From: Verrucomicrobiota bacterium
GTDB lineage: Bacteria > Verrucomicrobiota > Verrucomicrobiia > Verrucomicrobiales > Akkermansiaceae
DNA: 64,000 bases
NCBI GenBank assembly: GCA_017301995.1
Contig: JAFLEH010000003.1
Location: forward strand, 124,001 to 188,000
Direction of reading: 5' to 3'
Positions 47,768 through 56,749 of this stretch are shown piece after piece (position 1 is the first letter of the stretch; each line of letters begins with the position of its first letter). The position numbers and the translations under genes were made by a program. The notes beneath the pieces were generated by a model. It saw only the letters and a list, made by a program, of their open reading frames with translations. It made no database searches and was not told the DNA's origin.

Positions 47768-48352
47768 ATGCGCCACATCCTCGCCATTCTCCTAACCGCC
47801 GGATGCCTCGCGTCCTGTGTCACGCGGCCGCCCGCCCCTCCGCCGCCACCCGCGCCGCGCGCGAAAATCGTGGTGGCCGAACCGCCGCCCGGCCCGGTGA
47901 AGGTGGACATTTCCCTAACCACATCGACCGCGCAGCTTCTGGCAAAGGACAACACGCTGCTGGCGGAAATGGACATCTCGCCCGGCATGGAGGGATCGGC
48001 AACCCCGCTCGGCACCTTCCGGATCAGCGAGAAGATGCCGCTCAAACGCTCCAACCGCTACGGCCAATACGTCCGCCCCGACACCCGCGAGGTGGTGGTG
48101 GCCAAGCATTGGGAACACAAGGGTCCCAAACCGCCCGGCACGGTCTATCAGGGGATCGCGATGCCATGGTGGATGCGCCTCACCGACTACGGGGTGGGCA
48201 TGCACGTGGGCGGGTTCGTCCGCGGCCAACCCAGCAGCAAAGGCTGCATCCGCGCTCCGGAGGAAGGCCAACGGTTTTTCTATCAGCACTGCCGGATCGG
48301 AACCCCGGTGAGGATCCATCAGGGCAACCACCCCCGGCCATCGGCGCTGTGA
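47768..48352 (+). CDS. L,D-transpeptidase (YkuD) lipoprotein
   Basis: 194 residues. Cross-links peptidoglycan peptides or attaches proteins to them. The lipobox 'LASC' (Cys17) after a short hydrophobic stretch marks a lipoprotein. A Pro-rich linker (about 20-42) precedes the YkuD catalytic domain. The catalytic signature 'HVGGFVRGQPSSKGCIRAP' has His146 and nucleophile Cys160 with the S-x-GCIR pattern. It follows prfC by 22 bp on the same strand and is probably in the same transcript. Confidence 0.88.
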   Translation: MRHILAILLTAGCLASCVTRPPAPPPPPAPRAKIVVAEPPPGPVKVDISLTTSTAQLLAKDNTLLAEMDISPGMEGSATPLGTFRISEKMPLKRSNRYGQYVRPDTREVVVAKHWEHKGPKPPGTVYQGIAMPWWMRLTDYGVGMHVGGFVRGQPSSKGCIRAPEEGQRFFYQHCRIGTPVRIHQGNHPRPSAL

Positions 48353-48407
48353 GCCGGTTTCTCCCAGCCCATCCCGGACCGCCACCCTTGGACCTCGGAC
48401 TGCGGGT

Positions 48408-49247
48408 TCAATCGAACGCCCCGAACAACCTCGCCCCGGCCTGGACGACTTCCCGTTCGCTATCAAAAGTCGCGCGCCAGCAACGGGTGGCCGCCGCCAG
48501 ATCCGGCAACGCGGTGCCGAAGGCCTCCACCACGAACCAGCCATCGTAGCCGTGATCGAGAAACCGCCTAACCGTCTCCTCCAGCGGAAGATGCCCGCTG
48601 CCGGGAGCGCCGCGGTGGTTCTCGGATAGATGAACGTGCCCGATCACCGGATGAAAGCGGTCGATGGCCCCTAACGGATCGATTTCCTCGATGTTCGCGT
48701 GAAACGCGTCATAGGCCAGGGCCACGTTCGGCCGGCCGATCGCATCCACGAGTTTTTCCCCGTCGGCCAGGGTGTTGAGAAGATGGCACTCGAAGCGGTT
48801 GAGCGGCTCGATCATCAGGCTCACGCCCGCGCCCGCGGCATGGTCCGCCACCTCGCGCAGCCCATCGGCGGCCCGCGCGAATTCGTCGGCGGATGGCGGC
48901 AGACCGGTGAACACCCCGAGCGCCTGATAGAGCGGCCCCATCAGGATTTTCGAGCCCAACGCGGCCGCGGCATCCACCACCCCGCGCAGGTAATCGCCCG
49001 CCGCCCGGCGCACCGCCGGATCCGCACTCAGAAAATCCGCGCCCGCCCCCGGCAGTGCGGTGGACGCGGTCACATCCAGCCCCATTTCACCGATCCGCGC
49101 GCCGATCATCGCATGATGCGCCGCATCCGGCTGATGGATCGGAACCTCCACCCCCGTGTAACCCGCGTCACGCACGGTTTCCACATGACACAAGTCATCC
49201 ACCGTCACACGCGTGGTCCACAACAGAAGATTGATCGATGTTTTCAT
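48408..49247 (-). CDS. Sugar epimerase of the D-tagatose/D-psicose 3-epimerase type
   Basis: 279 residues, a TIM-barrel of the xylose isomerase-like (AP endonuclease 2) superfamily. The four metal ligands of ketose 3-epimerases are in place: Glu147 ('MIEPLNRFE'), Asp180 ('LAYDAFHANIEE'), His206 ('GHVHLSENHRGAPGSGH') and Glu241 ('WFVVEAFG'). The 'HLSENHRG' loop is typical for this enzyme group. The substrate is probably a free ketose, which one is unknown. It converges with the L,D-transpeptidase gene. The small 'LG' step at 'DPLGA' uses the rare Leu codon TTA. Confidence 0.85.
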   Translation of the reverse strand: MKTSINLLLWTTRVTVDDLCHVETVRDAGYTGVEVPIHQPDAAHHAMIGARIGEMGLDVTASTALPGAGADFLSADPAVRRAAGDYLRGVVDAAAALGSKILMGPLYQALGVFTGLPPSADEFARAADGLREVADHAAGAGVSLMIEPLNRFECHLLNTLADGEKLVDAIGRPNVALAYDAFHANIEEIDPLGAIDRFHPVIGHVHLSENHRGAPGSGHLPLEETVRRFLDHGYDGWFVVEAFGTALPDLAAATRCWRATFDSEREVVQAGARLFGAFD

Positions 49248-49676
49248 AATCTAAGCCGGGAGACGAAATCCTCGCTAATTGTCCCCCGCGCCATTTGACA
49301 CCGAATCCACGGACTTGCACGGATTTTCAGAAAACCGATAGACTGACATCCGTGAGAACCGCCAGTCAAAGCGTCCTCAAGGAGCGTGGCCATCCTGCCC
49401 ACTCCCCTTCGACCGCCTGAAAGAGCCCCGGAGAAAGCGCCTTCGTCCTCATGTATCTTGCGTTTTGCCGTCTTGAGTCTCTCCCTCCCCCCTCCGCAAA
49501 AAAATGCGGCTTACCGCGTTTTTCCGCTTTCCTGACCCGCTACGCTTGCTAGGCTCGTCACCGTGCCTTGCGGCCATTCTACCATCCCCAAGCCCACACT
49601 CCCAAAGCCGAAATCCGCAATCCAACACCCGTCATTCGAAACTCGAAACTTGGACTTCGAAATTTCCTCCGCTGCC
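49248..49676. other. Intergenic region upstream of the defence cluster
   Basis: It holds a repeat-like segment (about 49304-49330, AATCCACGGACTTGCACGG) of a type often found dispersed in such genomes. A short AT-rich stretch with a 4-bp stem, GCGG-CTTA-CCGC plus T run at 49512-49526, is too weak to call a terminator. No ORF here looks coding. Confidence 0.4.
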
Positions 49677-49823
49677 ATGACCCTCACCGCCGCTCCCCAT
49701 CAAAAAGCCAAAGCCATCCTCATCCGCGAGCTGGGTCCCGTGAATGATGCCCGGTTCATCCGGCAAGACGATGCGATTATCCCATTCACTATGCCTCATT
49801 CGTGCCAGCCTACCCCTTACTAG
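49677..49823 (+). pseudogene. Truncated 5' fragment of a small hypothetical gene
   Basis: ATG at 49677 starts 'MTLTAAPHQKAKAILIRELG' and continues 'PVNDARFIRQ', which reads like the N-terminus of short conserved proteins found beside toxin or defence genes. I cannot name the family. After about 30 residues the sequence loses this character and runs into the start of the restriction gene. It is most likely a remnant cut by the arrival of the restriction-modification gene. Confidence 0.35.
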
Positions 49824-52800
49824 ACGACACCTTTCTCCGCGCCCAGTGGAGCACCGAATTCGAGGCCTTCCAAAACGGCCCCGAATCCGCCGCCCTACTG
49901 GAGCGCCTCCGCGCATGGGCCAGACGCGACCCGCTGAACGAACGGGCGTCCGAGGCGGCTTTCATCCAGCGGTTCTTCGTGGAAACCTGGGGCTACCGAC
50001 TGCAAGGCGACCTGACCCCGGATTACACCTGCCGCCCGCAGTTCGAGGTGGGCGGCGCGGGCCAGTCCGGCGGCACCGGGTTCGCCGACCTCGCGCTCGG
50101 CCGCTTCGGCAGCGGCGGCGACGGCATCCCGCAAACGCTCTGCGAATTCAAGGACATCCGCTCCGGCCTCGATGCCAAGCAGGCCCGCAAAGGCAACACC
50201 CGCTCGCCCGTCGAGCAGTGCTTCGATTACCTCCACGCCGCCTGGCAAACCCGCGACCGCGACGCTCTCGTGGAGCCGTTCTTCGCGCTCGTCACCGACA
50301 TGACCGAGTTCCGGCTCTACGCCCGCCGCCTCGGGCGCGGCCAGTGCCAGCGCTTCGTGCTTTCCGAATCCGGCAGCGCCACCGAGCCCGGTCTCCTCGC
50401 CGATACTCCGGCGGCGGCCTTCCGGCGCTTTGTGTTCTGGCGCATGTTCCGGCCGGACATGCTGCTGGCGGAACGCGGCGCACCACTGCTCGACCGCCTG
50501 CTGCGCGACCAAATCGTCCGCGAAAAGGCCATCGAAAAGGATTTCTACCGCGAATACCGCGACTACCGCCAGTTCGTCTATCTGACCCTTGTCGAGGCCA
50601 ACCCCGGTTTTACCGGCACCCGCGGCCAGCTTGTGCGCCTCACCCAGCGCTTCCTCGACCGCTGCATCTTCATCCTGTTTTGCGAGGACATGGGGCGCGT
50701 GCTGCGCTACCCGCCGGCCCTGCTCCGCGAGATCCTCATCGAGAAAAGCCAAAGCCGCTTCTACGATCCCGAGGGCTCGGGGCCGTGGGATGAAATGCGC
50801 GCCCTGTTCCGCGCCATGCGCGATGGCGGAAACTTCGGCTCCCATCCGATCACCCGCTTCAACGGCGGACTCTTCGAGGAGGATCCGGCCCTCGATTCGC
50901 TTATCATCCCCGCCAAGGTTTTCTGCGCCCACGGACAGGCCACCAACCTGCTCGGCCACCCGCGCACGCTGCTGTATTTCTCCGCCGCCTACAACTTCGG
51001 TCTCAGCTCCGCCGCGGGCGAACGCGCAATCTCGCTCCACACCCTCGGCCGCATCTTCGAGCAATCGATCACCGAACTCGAAATCATGGAGGCCGAGGCC
51101 GATGGCCGACCCTCCATCAACCTGCTGAGCAAACGGAAGACCGACGGCGTCTATTACACGCCGGAATGGGTCGTGAACATGATCATCGAGCAAACCGTCG
51201 GTGCGCGACTCGAGGATATCAAAGCGGAACTCGGCTTCGCGAACCTGGCCCCGCTCGATGACGCGGCCATCGCCGAATACCGCGCCTACCTCAAAGACAA
51301 GCGCCGCACCGCGCCAACCGCCTCAAAGTGGATCAAATTCCTCGACGACTACCGTTTCCGTGTCGACCATCTGCGGATCGTGGACCCGGCCTGCGGCTCG
51401 GGCGCTTTCCTCATCCAGGCGCTCAACCGCTTGGTGGAGGAATACCGTTGGGTGCTCGCGGAAAAGGAACGTCTGGAGGGTGGCCGCGGCCTGTTCGATC
51501 AGGATTCGATCATCCGCTCGATCCTCTCCTACAACATCTACGGCGTGGACATCAACCAGGAGTCGGTGGAAATCACCAAACTCGCCCTCTGGCTCCACAC
51601 CGCCGCCCCCGGCAAACCGCTGTGCTCGCTGGACTCCAACATCCGCTGTGGCAACAGCCTCGTCGGCCCGGATTTCGCGGACTTCTACCGCGGACGCCAC
51701 CAGACGCTGTTCGACCAGGCGGATGGCAACGAGCGCGAGCGCATCAACGCCTTCGATTGGCACGCGGCGGTTCCCGAAGTGTTCTCCCACGGCGGTTTCG
51801 ATTGCGTGATCGGCAATCCGCCCTATATCAAACTCCAACATTTCCGCCGCGCCCAGGAGGATGTCGCCGCCTACCTCGTGGAGGCGAACCATCCTGACGG
51901 CTCGCCGCTCTACGCCAGCACCCGCAGCGGCAATTTTGATATGTATTTGCCCTTCATCGAAAAGGGCCTCCGCCTGCTCAAACCCGAAGGCCGCATGGGC
52001 TACATCGCCCCCAATGTCTGGATGGTCAACGAATACGGCCAACCGCTACGCCAACTCGTCCGCCGCACCGGCTGCCTCGACCGCTGGCTCGATTTCAAGA
52101 GCCACCAGATATTCGACGAAGCCATCACCTACACCGCCCTCCAGTTCTTCCGCGGCTCACCCGTCCCCGCCCTCACCTGCGCCTTCGCCCCCGACGGAAA
52201 CGCCGCCGCCGTCGATTGGCAGAAGGCCGATAAAGTTCCTTTCGAAGAATTGCCCCGAGATGAAGCGTGGACCCTGGCTCCGAAAGCGGAAATGGAATTG
52301 ATCGCGAGGCTGGGCCAAACCTGCAAGACACTGGAGCAATGCGCGAAGGGAATCGTTGTCGGCATCCAGACCAGTGCCGACGACATCTATCACCTCAAGC
52401 GTCTGGGACCCAATAAATACGAGACCCGAAAAGGAATCGAAGTGGCAATCGAGGATGCGCTGATGCATCCGCTCGTATCGGGTCCTGAGGCCAAGCGTTA
52501 TCGGAGCCCGAGAACCGAAACCTATCTTCTCTTTCCCTATACTGTCGAAGGTTTGGGAAAAGCCCACTTGATTCCAGCAAATCAAATGCAGGCAGTCTAT
52601 CCGCTTGGTTGGGCCTACCTTCTGTCCCGAGAGTCCGACTTGCGAAAGCGAGAGAATAAGAGCTTCGATGATGATGAATGGTATCGATTTGGTCGAAATC
52701 AGAATATTGACAAACAGGAGTTGCCCAAACTGATCGTGGCGCAAACCGTGCCATCCTTGCGCGTCTGTAATGACCCGGAAGCCGCGTTCCATCTCAATAA

Positions 52801-53626
52801 TGTTAGAGTGAATGGAATCCTCACGGCAAATCCTGAGGACGGATGGTATCTGCTCGGCATCCTGAACGCCCCGGTCTGCGACTTTGTATTCCGCCGAACC
52901 GCAAAGGCCAAGGAAGGCGGCTACTACGAGGCCAACAAGCAATTTATCGCCCCGCTCCCCATCCCCGACGCGACGCCGGAGGAGCGCATGGAAGTCGGCC
53001 AACGCGCCCGCGAGTTGCAGGAACTCCACACCCGCCGCCGCGACACCATCGCCAAGCTCGACCAGCGGCTCAACAGCGCCCAAACCACACCCGTGACTCC
53101 CGCGCCCAAGGAAGACTGGCTGTGGGCGGAGGTCGGCACCCCCGCGTCGTGGAAACACTCGCCCGCCGCCCCCGCCGGCCTCCCGGCCCGCGAACTCACC
53201 GCCTGGGCCAAACAACGCCACGCCGCCGCCCTCCAACAGCGCCTCGACACCCTCGACGCCCTCCTCCAACCCGGTGCCACCCCCACCGTCACCAACACCG
53301 ACGACGAACTCGCCCTCCACCTCTCCGGCCGCGAAGCCCTCCGCCTCTACGACAAACCCGACACCCCCTTCCTCGCCGCCCAATGGCGCCACGCCCTCCG
53401 CGACCTCAACATCACCGAGTCCTTCAACGCCCCCCGCCTCCTCAAACTCCTCCTCACCCTCCGCACCACCAACGAGCCCACCCTCCGCGACCGGGTCCTC
53501 ACCCTCGACACCGAAATCACCACCTTCGACCAGACCATCGCCACCAAAGAAGCCGAACTCAACGCCATCATCTACAAGCTCTACCGCCTGAAGCCGGAGG
53601 AGGTCGGGATGGTGGAGGGTGGTTGA
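49802..53626 (+). CDS. Type IIG restriction-modification enzyme (fused nuclease, methyltransferase and specificity domain)
   Basis: 1,274 residues from a GTG at 49802. The N-terminal part has a PD-(D/E)xK-like nuclease core, 'GFADLALG' (about 92) and 'LCEFKDIRSG' (about 113). The gamma-class N6-adenine methyltransferase follows: motif I 'VDPACGSGAFLIQALNRL' (about 525) and motif IV 'IGNPPYIKLQHF' (about 670). The C-terminal third is a target-recognition region ('ANKQFIAPLPIPDATPEERM'). This is the Eco57I-like one-polypeptide type, which both cuts and methylates. Length fits. BREX PglX is a related alternative, but no other BREX gene is present and the nuclease motif argues against it. The ptuAB-like pair follows 82 bp downstream. 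Confidence 0.87.
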   Translation: MPAYPLLDDTFLRAQWSTEFEAFQNGPESAALLERLRAWARRDPLNERASEAAFIQRFFVETWGYRLQGDLTPDYTCRPQFEVGGAGQSGGTGFADLALGRFGSGGDGIPQTLCEFKDIRSGLDAKQARKGNTRSPVEQCFDYLHAAWQTRDRDALVEPFFALVTDMTEFRLYARRLGRGQCQRFVLSESGSATEPGLLADTPAAAFRRFVFWRMFRPDMLLAERGAPLLDRLLRDQIVREKAIEKDFYREYRDYRQFVYLTLVEANPGFTGTRGQLVRLTQRFLDRCIFILFCEDMGRVLRYPPALLREILIEKSQSRFYDPEGSGPWDEMRALFRAMRDGGNFGSHPITRFNGGLFEEDPALDSLIIPAKVFCAHGQATNLLGHPRTLLYFSAAYNFGLSSAAGERAISLHTLGRIFEQSITELEIMEAEADGRPSINLLSKRKTDGVYYTPEWVVNMIIEQTVGARLEDIKAELGFANLAPLDDAAIAEYRAYLKDKRRTAPTASKWIKFLDDYRFRVDHLRIVDPACGSGAFLIQALNRLVEEYRWVLAEKERLEGGRGLFDQDSIIRSILSYNIYGVDINQESVEITKLALWLHTAAPGKPLCSLDSNIRCGNSLVGPDFADFYRGRHQTLFDQADGNERERINAFDWHAAVPEVFSHGGFDCVIGNPPYIKLQHFRRAQEDVAAYLVEANHPDGSPLYASTRSGNFDMYLPFIEKGLRLLKPEGRMGYIAPNVWMVNEYGQPLRQLVRRTGCLDRWLDFKSHQIFDEAITYTALQFFRGSPVPALTCAFAPDGNAAAVDWQKADKVPFEELPRDEAWTLAPKAEMELIARLGQTCKTLEQCAKGIVVGIQTSADDIYHLKRLGPNKYETRKGIEVAIEDALMHPLVSGPEAKRYRSPRTETYLLFPYTVEGLGKAHLIPANQMQAVYPLGWAYLLSRESDLRKRENKSFDDDEWYRFGRNQNIDKQELPKLIVAQTVPSLRVCNDPEAAFHLNNVRVNGILTANPEDGWYLLGILNAPVCDFVFRRTAKAKEGGYYEANKQFIAPLPIPDATPEERMEVGQRARELQELHTRRRDTIAKLDQRLNSAQTTPVTPAPKEDWLWAEVGTPASWKHSPAAPAGLPARELTAWAKQRHAAALQQRLDTLDALLQPGATPTVTNTDDELALHLSGREALRLYDKPDTPFLAAQWRHALRDLNITESFNAPRLLKLLLTLRTTNEPTLRDRVLTLDTEITTFDQTIATKEAELNAIIYKLYRLKPEEVGMVEGG

Positions 53627-53708
53627 GCGTGGCGGCGGTTTGCAACCGCCATGCCAAATCCACCTCGCCATCCGCTTTCTATTCGCTACAATTTGCCTGT
53701 CAAGCACC

Positions 53709-55070
53709 ATGTCCCTTCGCATCCGCACCCTCAAACTCAAGTCCATCCGGCAATTCCGCGATGTGACCTTTGATTTCACCGATCCAAATACCGGCAAGCC
53801 GCTGGACCGCATCTGCCTGATCGGTGGCAATGGCACCGGGAAATCGACGATCCTCCGGCTGCTGGCAGCGGACTCGATTCTCGGGGTGCCCTCCGCTGCT
53901 CCTCCTTGGATTAAAAACTTGGCTGCAAGCGCGGCCATGTTCGTAGAGTTTGAGCATGGAAACACAAGTGCGTGCCTTCAAGGAAACCCGAACCCGAATA
54001 ATAGATTACCAGGTCGGTTGGCTTGGAGGACACGCAAGGATCCCAACTCCAAAGAGTATTTGGACGAGGTTGGACAGATTCTTGGGCCTGACACGATCCA
54101 AGAACGGACGCGATGGACTACGGACCTACGGAATTCGGTCACCGTGTATTGTCCGCCGGATTCGGAACTCGCCCCCGGTTCGTCGAAAATCAATGATCTG
54201 CCATCCGCAAATCTCAACGACGCCCTCACTTTCCTGAAATCGCCTCCAACAAGATTCATGGTGGGCCAAGACAAGGTTGCGGATTTCTGGAAGCTGCTGA
54301 TCGTTCTGATTAAGGATCGCGAAGCCCGTCTGATCGAATACAACCGCCGTCCCGAGAACCAGCACCGGACGATCAGTGAGGTGGAGAAAGAGTTTCTTGC
54401 GCAAAACCCGGACATTCTCAAAGAACTTGCCGCGTTCTGGGAGCCCATTCTCCTCAAAGCCGGACTGAGGTTCGATTACGAAAAGGCCTCGCAACCCGTC
54501 CAGCTCACCGACAATCTCAAGGCCTACATCTATCTGGCGGCTGAAAACGCGGTGCTTCCCTATGCCGAACTCAGCACGGGAATCCGCAGCTTCCTGTTTC
54601 GCCTCGGACACCTTTTCACGATCTTCCGTTACCACCACGACAAGGGAGGCATCGTGCTTATCGACGAACCGGAAAACAGCCTCTATCCGGATTTTCTGTT
54701 TGATCTGCTCGCCCACTACCAACGGACCGCGCCCGGCGCCCAGATGTTCTTCGCGACTCACAGCCCGATTGTGGCGGCCCAATTCAAACCGGAGGAGCGA
54801 TTCATTCTCGAATTCGACCCGGATCGCGGTGTTGTCGTAAGACGCGGTGTCACGCCCGAAGGTGACGATCCCAACGATGTGCTACTCAAAGACTTCGCGG
54901 TTCGGACCCTCTACGGCGAGAAAGGCTTGGCCAGTTGGAACCGGTTCCGTGAACTGAGCCGCCTCATCGAATCCGAAAGCGACCCAAAGACCCGAAAAAA
55001 CCTGCTCAAGGAATACCTCGAACTCGGAAGGACCTACAACTTCGATCCGCACAATGAACTTTCTGCCTAA
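53709..55070 (+). CDS. ptuA: Septu-type defence ATPase (PtuA-like)
   Basis: 453 residues from the ATG at 53709; an upstream GTG frame at 53619 is less likely. It is an ABC/SMC-like AAA ATPase: Walker A 'GGNGTGKST' (39-47), signature-like 'LSTGIRSFLFRLGHLF' (about 290), Walker B 'GGIVLIDEPENSLYPDF' (about 312-328) and switch 'FFATHSPIVAAQF' (about 348). PtuA proteins form a complex with the HNH nuclease PtuB in Septu anti-phage systems. The next gene overlaps the end of this one by 17 bp and encodes an HNH-like protein, which is the expected pair. An unrelated OLD-like ATPase is the alternative, but the partner argues for Septu. Confidence 0.8.
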   Translation: MSLRIRTLKLKSIRQFRDVTFDFTDPNTGKPLDRICLIGGNGTGKSTILRLLAADSILGVPSAAPPWIKNLAASAAMFVEFEHGNTSACLQGNPNPNNRLPGRLAWRTRKDPNSKEYLDEVGQILGPDTIQERTRWTTDLRNSVTVYCPPDSELAPGSSKINDLPSANLNDALTFLKSPPTRFMVGQDKVADFWKLLIVLIKDREARLIEYNRRPENQHRTISEVEKEFLAQNPDILKELAAFWEPILLKAGLRFDYEKASQPVQLTDNLKAYIYLAAENAVLPYAELSTGIRSFLFRLGHLFTIFRYHHDKGGIVLIDEPENSLYPDFLFDLLAHYQRTAPGAQMFFATHSPIVAAQFKPEERFILEFDPDRGVVVRRGVTPEGDDPNDVLLKDFAVRTLYGEKGLASWNRFRELSRLIESESDPKTRKNLLKEYLELGRTYNFDPHNELSA

Positions 55071-55638
55071 GGACGGTGCCGCGGCCAAAGAATACGGTGA
55101 CCTGAGGTATCCGCAGGATAGTGAAGAAGCCAGGGACGCCCTGATTGGCCTCCAGAAAGGCTTTTGCGCATACTCGGAACGCCATCTGAAGCCGCTGGAC
55201 AGCGTTGAAGTCGAGCACTTTGATCCCCGTAAGAAGAACACCCCCGCCGATGGCTTCAACAACTGGCATGCCGTCATCCGCTGGATGAACGCGCACAAAT
55301 TCAGACGGATCGACCGCTACGAGCCGCTGCCTGATCTGGAATCCTGGAAGCCGGACCGCGTCCGTTACGAACGTGGGCTCTTCGTTTGTGATGACGGGGA
55401 CATCGAGACGAAAAACCTGATCGAATTCCTCAGCGTTAATAGGCAGGAAGTCTTTGAAGAAAGGTCGAACCATATTGAGCGACTGCGCGGCATCCAACGG
55501 AGATTCGGGAATGAGGCATTGATAGAGATTCTGCGTGAATCTCCGGCGGATCTGTCATTTCCAACGGCGATTGTGGCGGAGCTTGGCATTCCTGCCTTTG
55601 ATTTGATTGATGAACTGCTTGCGTCTGAGCGGCCTTGA
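55054..55638 (+). CDS. ptuB: Septu-type HNH-like nuclease (PtuB-like)
   Basis: 194 residues. The core 'GFCAYSERHLKPLDSVEVEH' followed by 'FDPRKKN' and then 'FNNWHAVIRWMNAHKF' has the layout of the HNH domain found in PtuB and retron-associated HNH proteins: Cys-x-Tyr-x-Glu, then the 'VEHFxPxxK' strand, then Asn and His. I recall a second Cys in the first motif (CxYCE) as usual in this family; here it is Ser. It overlaps ptuA by 17 bp, implying translational coupling. It would cut DNA (phage or host) when released by PtuA; this is family knowledge, not shown here. Confidence 0.78.
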   Translation: MNFLPKDGAAAKEYGDLRYPQDSEEARDALIGLQKGFCAYSERHLKPLDSVEVEHFDPRKKNTPADGFNNWHAVIRWMNAHKFRRIDRYEPLPDLESWKPDRVRYERGLFVCDDGDIETKNLIEFLSVNRQEVFEERSNHIERLRGIQRRFGNEALIEILRESPADLSFPTAIVAELGIPAFDLIDELLASERP

Positions 55639-55657
55639 AGCAGCTATCTTCAAACAC

Positions 55658-55671
55658 GGGGTCAGATCCCC
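55658..55671. other. Short hairpin GGGG-TCAGAT-CCCC after ptuB
   Basis: A perfect 4-bp G/C stem lies 20 bp after the ptuB stop. Motifs of this kind often flank small mobile elements, and the sequence could mark an old element boundary. It has no T tract and is too short to claim as a terminator. Confidence 0.3.
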
Positions 55672-55732
55672 AGGGTCTTCTGCTCCGGATTTTGTTTCAT
55701 AGGGTCGGAATCGGTCATTGCGCGGGATTGAA

Positions 55733-56749
55733 ATGACGGGGGCGGCCGAGAATGAAATGGACCTACGCAGGAAGCTCGGCTACCCTCTCCCCGGCAAAAC
55801 AATGGGCATTCACCTCGTAGATCGGACTTTTGAAGTGTGCGGGCCGTCTGGGCTCGGGGCTTCGCCGCGTCCGGAACTGGTGGGGCCGGTGCTTGCCAGC
55901 CTGCACGACACGCTGGTGGATTCCGTGCGCATGGGTTTTCTGCATTCGAGCCGGACGCGTGGGCGGATGCCCCGCAGCCTGGCGGCGGCGGCGGAGGTCC
56001 GCTTTGTCGGCATGGAAGGGAGCGGGGATGTGGTGACCAGGCTGCATTTCCGGGTCGCCCGGTTTGGCGATGTGGCGGCCGAGTTATTCGAGCAGGGCCA
56101 GCTTTGGGACGACGGTCCACGGCCCGAGCAAACCGCCTTCGACCTGCTGGCGCTTTCTTTGGGTGATGCCCGGAGCCAGACGAAGGACAGCGGCCGCTTT
56201 GATTGCGGGTTGCTCAACCGGTTCGCGGCCTACCGTGCGGCACTGAAGCGCGGGGTGGAGGCGATCCGGCTGGATGGCAGCGGACCCGATCGGGCGGTGA
56301 TTGATTCCGTGTTGGTCGGTGCCGCCGACTCGTTGCGGCACCAGACACCGCCCGGCCGTCGGGTGAGGTTGTGTGGCAAGCTCGACATGCTTGGGGTGAG
56401 CCGGAAGGTGATGGGACTCTATTTGGAGGACGGCACGCAGGTCACCGGGCTGTGGAATGCGGAGGACTTCGCCGGCTTGGCGGGATTTCTCGACAAGGAT
56501 GTGGTGATCGAAGGAATGGCGGTGTTCCGTCCGTCGGGCCGCTTGCTGCGTATCGATGCGGATGCCATCGCCGCGGCGGGAGCGGGCGATTCCTATTTTT
56601 CTACTTTGCCCCTGCCCGGTGTGATTGACTACGCCGCCGCCGTGCGCACCCGACCGGGATCTTCTTCCTACAAGGAGTTGCTGGGCATGATTCCGGGCGA
56701 GGAGTCGGACGAGGAGTTTCTCAAAGTCATGGACGAAATGGACCGATGA
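55733..56749 (+). CDS. Unrecognised protein translationally coupled to a PIN toxin
   Basis: 338 residues from the ATG at 55733 (a TTG at 55718 and ATGs at 55757 and 55802 are alternatives). I recognise no family. The first about 200 residues are mixed alpha/beta ('LVDRTFEVCGPSG', 'ELFEQGQLWDDGPRPEQTAF'). Residues about 215-280 ('RRVRLCGKLDMLGVSRKVMG' and 'LDKDVVIEGMAVFRPSG') alternate strands and turns in a way that would suit a small beta barrel, perhaps an OB-fold (inferred). The acidic C-terminus 'PGEESDEEFLKVMDEMDR' resembles the toxin-binding tail of an antitoxin. The stop codon overlaps the next start (ATGA). It is far longer than ordinary VapB-type antitoxins. Confidence 0.6.
   Translation: MTGAAENEMDLRRKLGYPLPGKTMGIHLVDRTFEVCGPSGLGASPRPELVGPVLASLHDTLVDSVRMGFLHSSRTRGRMPRSLAAAAEVRFVGMEGSGDVVTRLHFRVARFGDVAAELFEQGQLWDDGPRPEQTAFDLLALSLGDARSQTKDSGRFDCGLLNRFAAYRAALKRGVEAIRLDGSGPDRAVIDSVLVGAADSLRHQTPPGRRVRLCGKLDMLGVSRKVMGLYLEDGTQVTGLWNAEDFAGLAGFLDKDVVIEGMAVFRPSGRLLRIDADAIAAAGAGDSYFSTLPLPGVIDYAAAVRTRPGSSSYKELLGMIPGEESDEEFLKVMDEMDR

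Noticed and set aside
49512..49526. GCGG-CTTA-CCGC plus T run as an intrinsic terminator
   Set aside because: The stem is only 4 bp, and the nearest plus-strand gene upstream ends more than 1 kb away.
49895..51193. 432-residue minus-strand ORF opposite the restriction gene
   Set aside because: The plus strand here encodes the nuclease part of the type IIG enzyme with clear motifs. The antisense frame is Ala/Glu/Gly-rich as expected from codon bias.
52157..53965. 602-residue minus-strand ORF
   Set aside because: Antisense to the end of the type IIG gene and the start of ptuA. No motif is seen.
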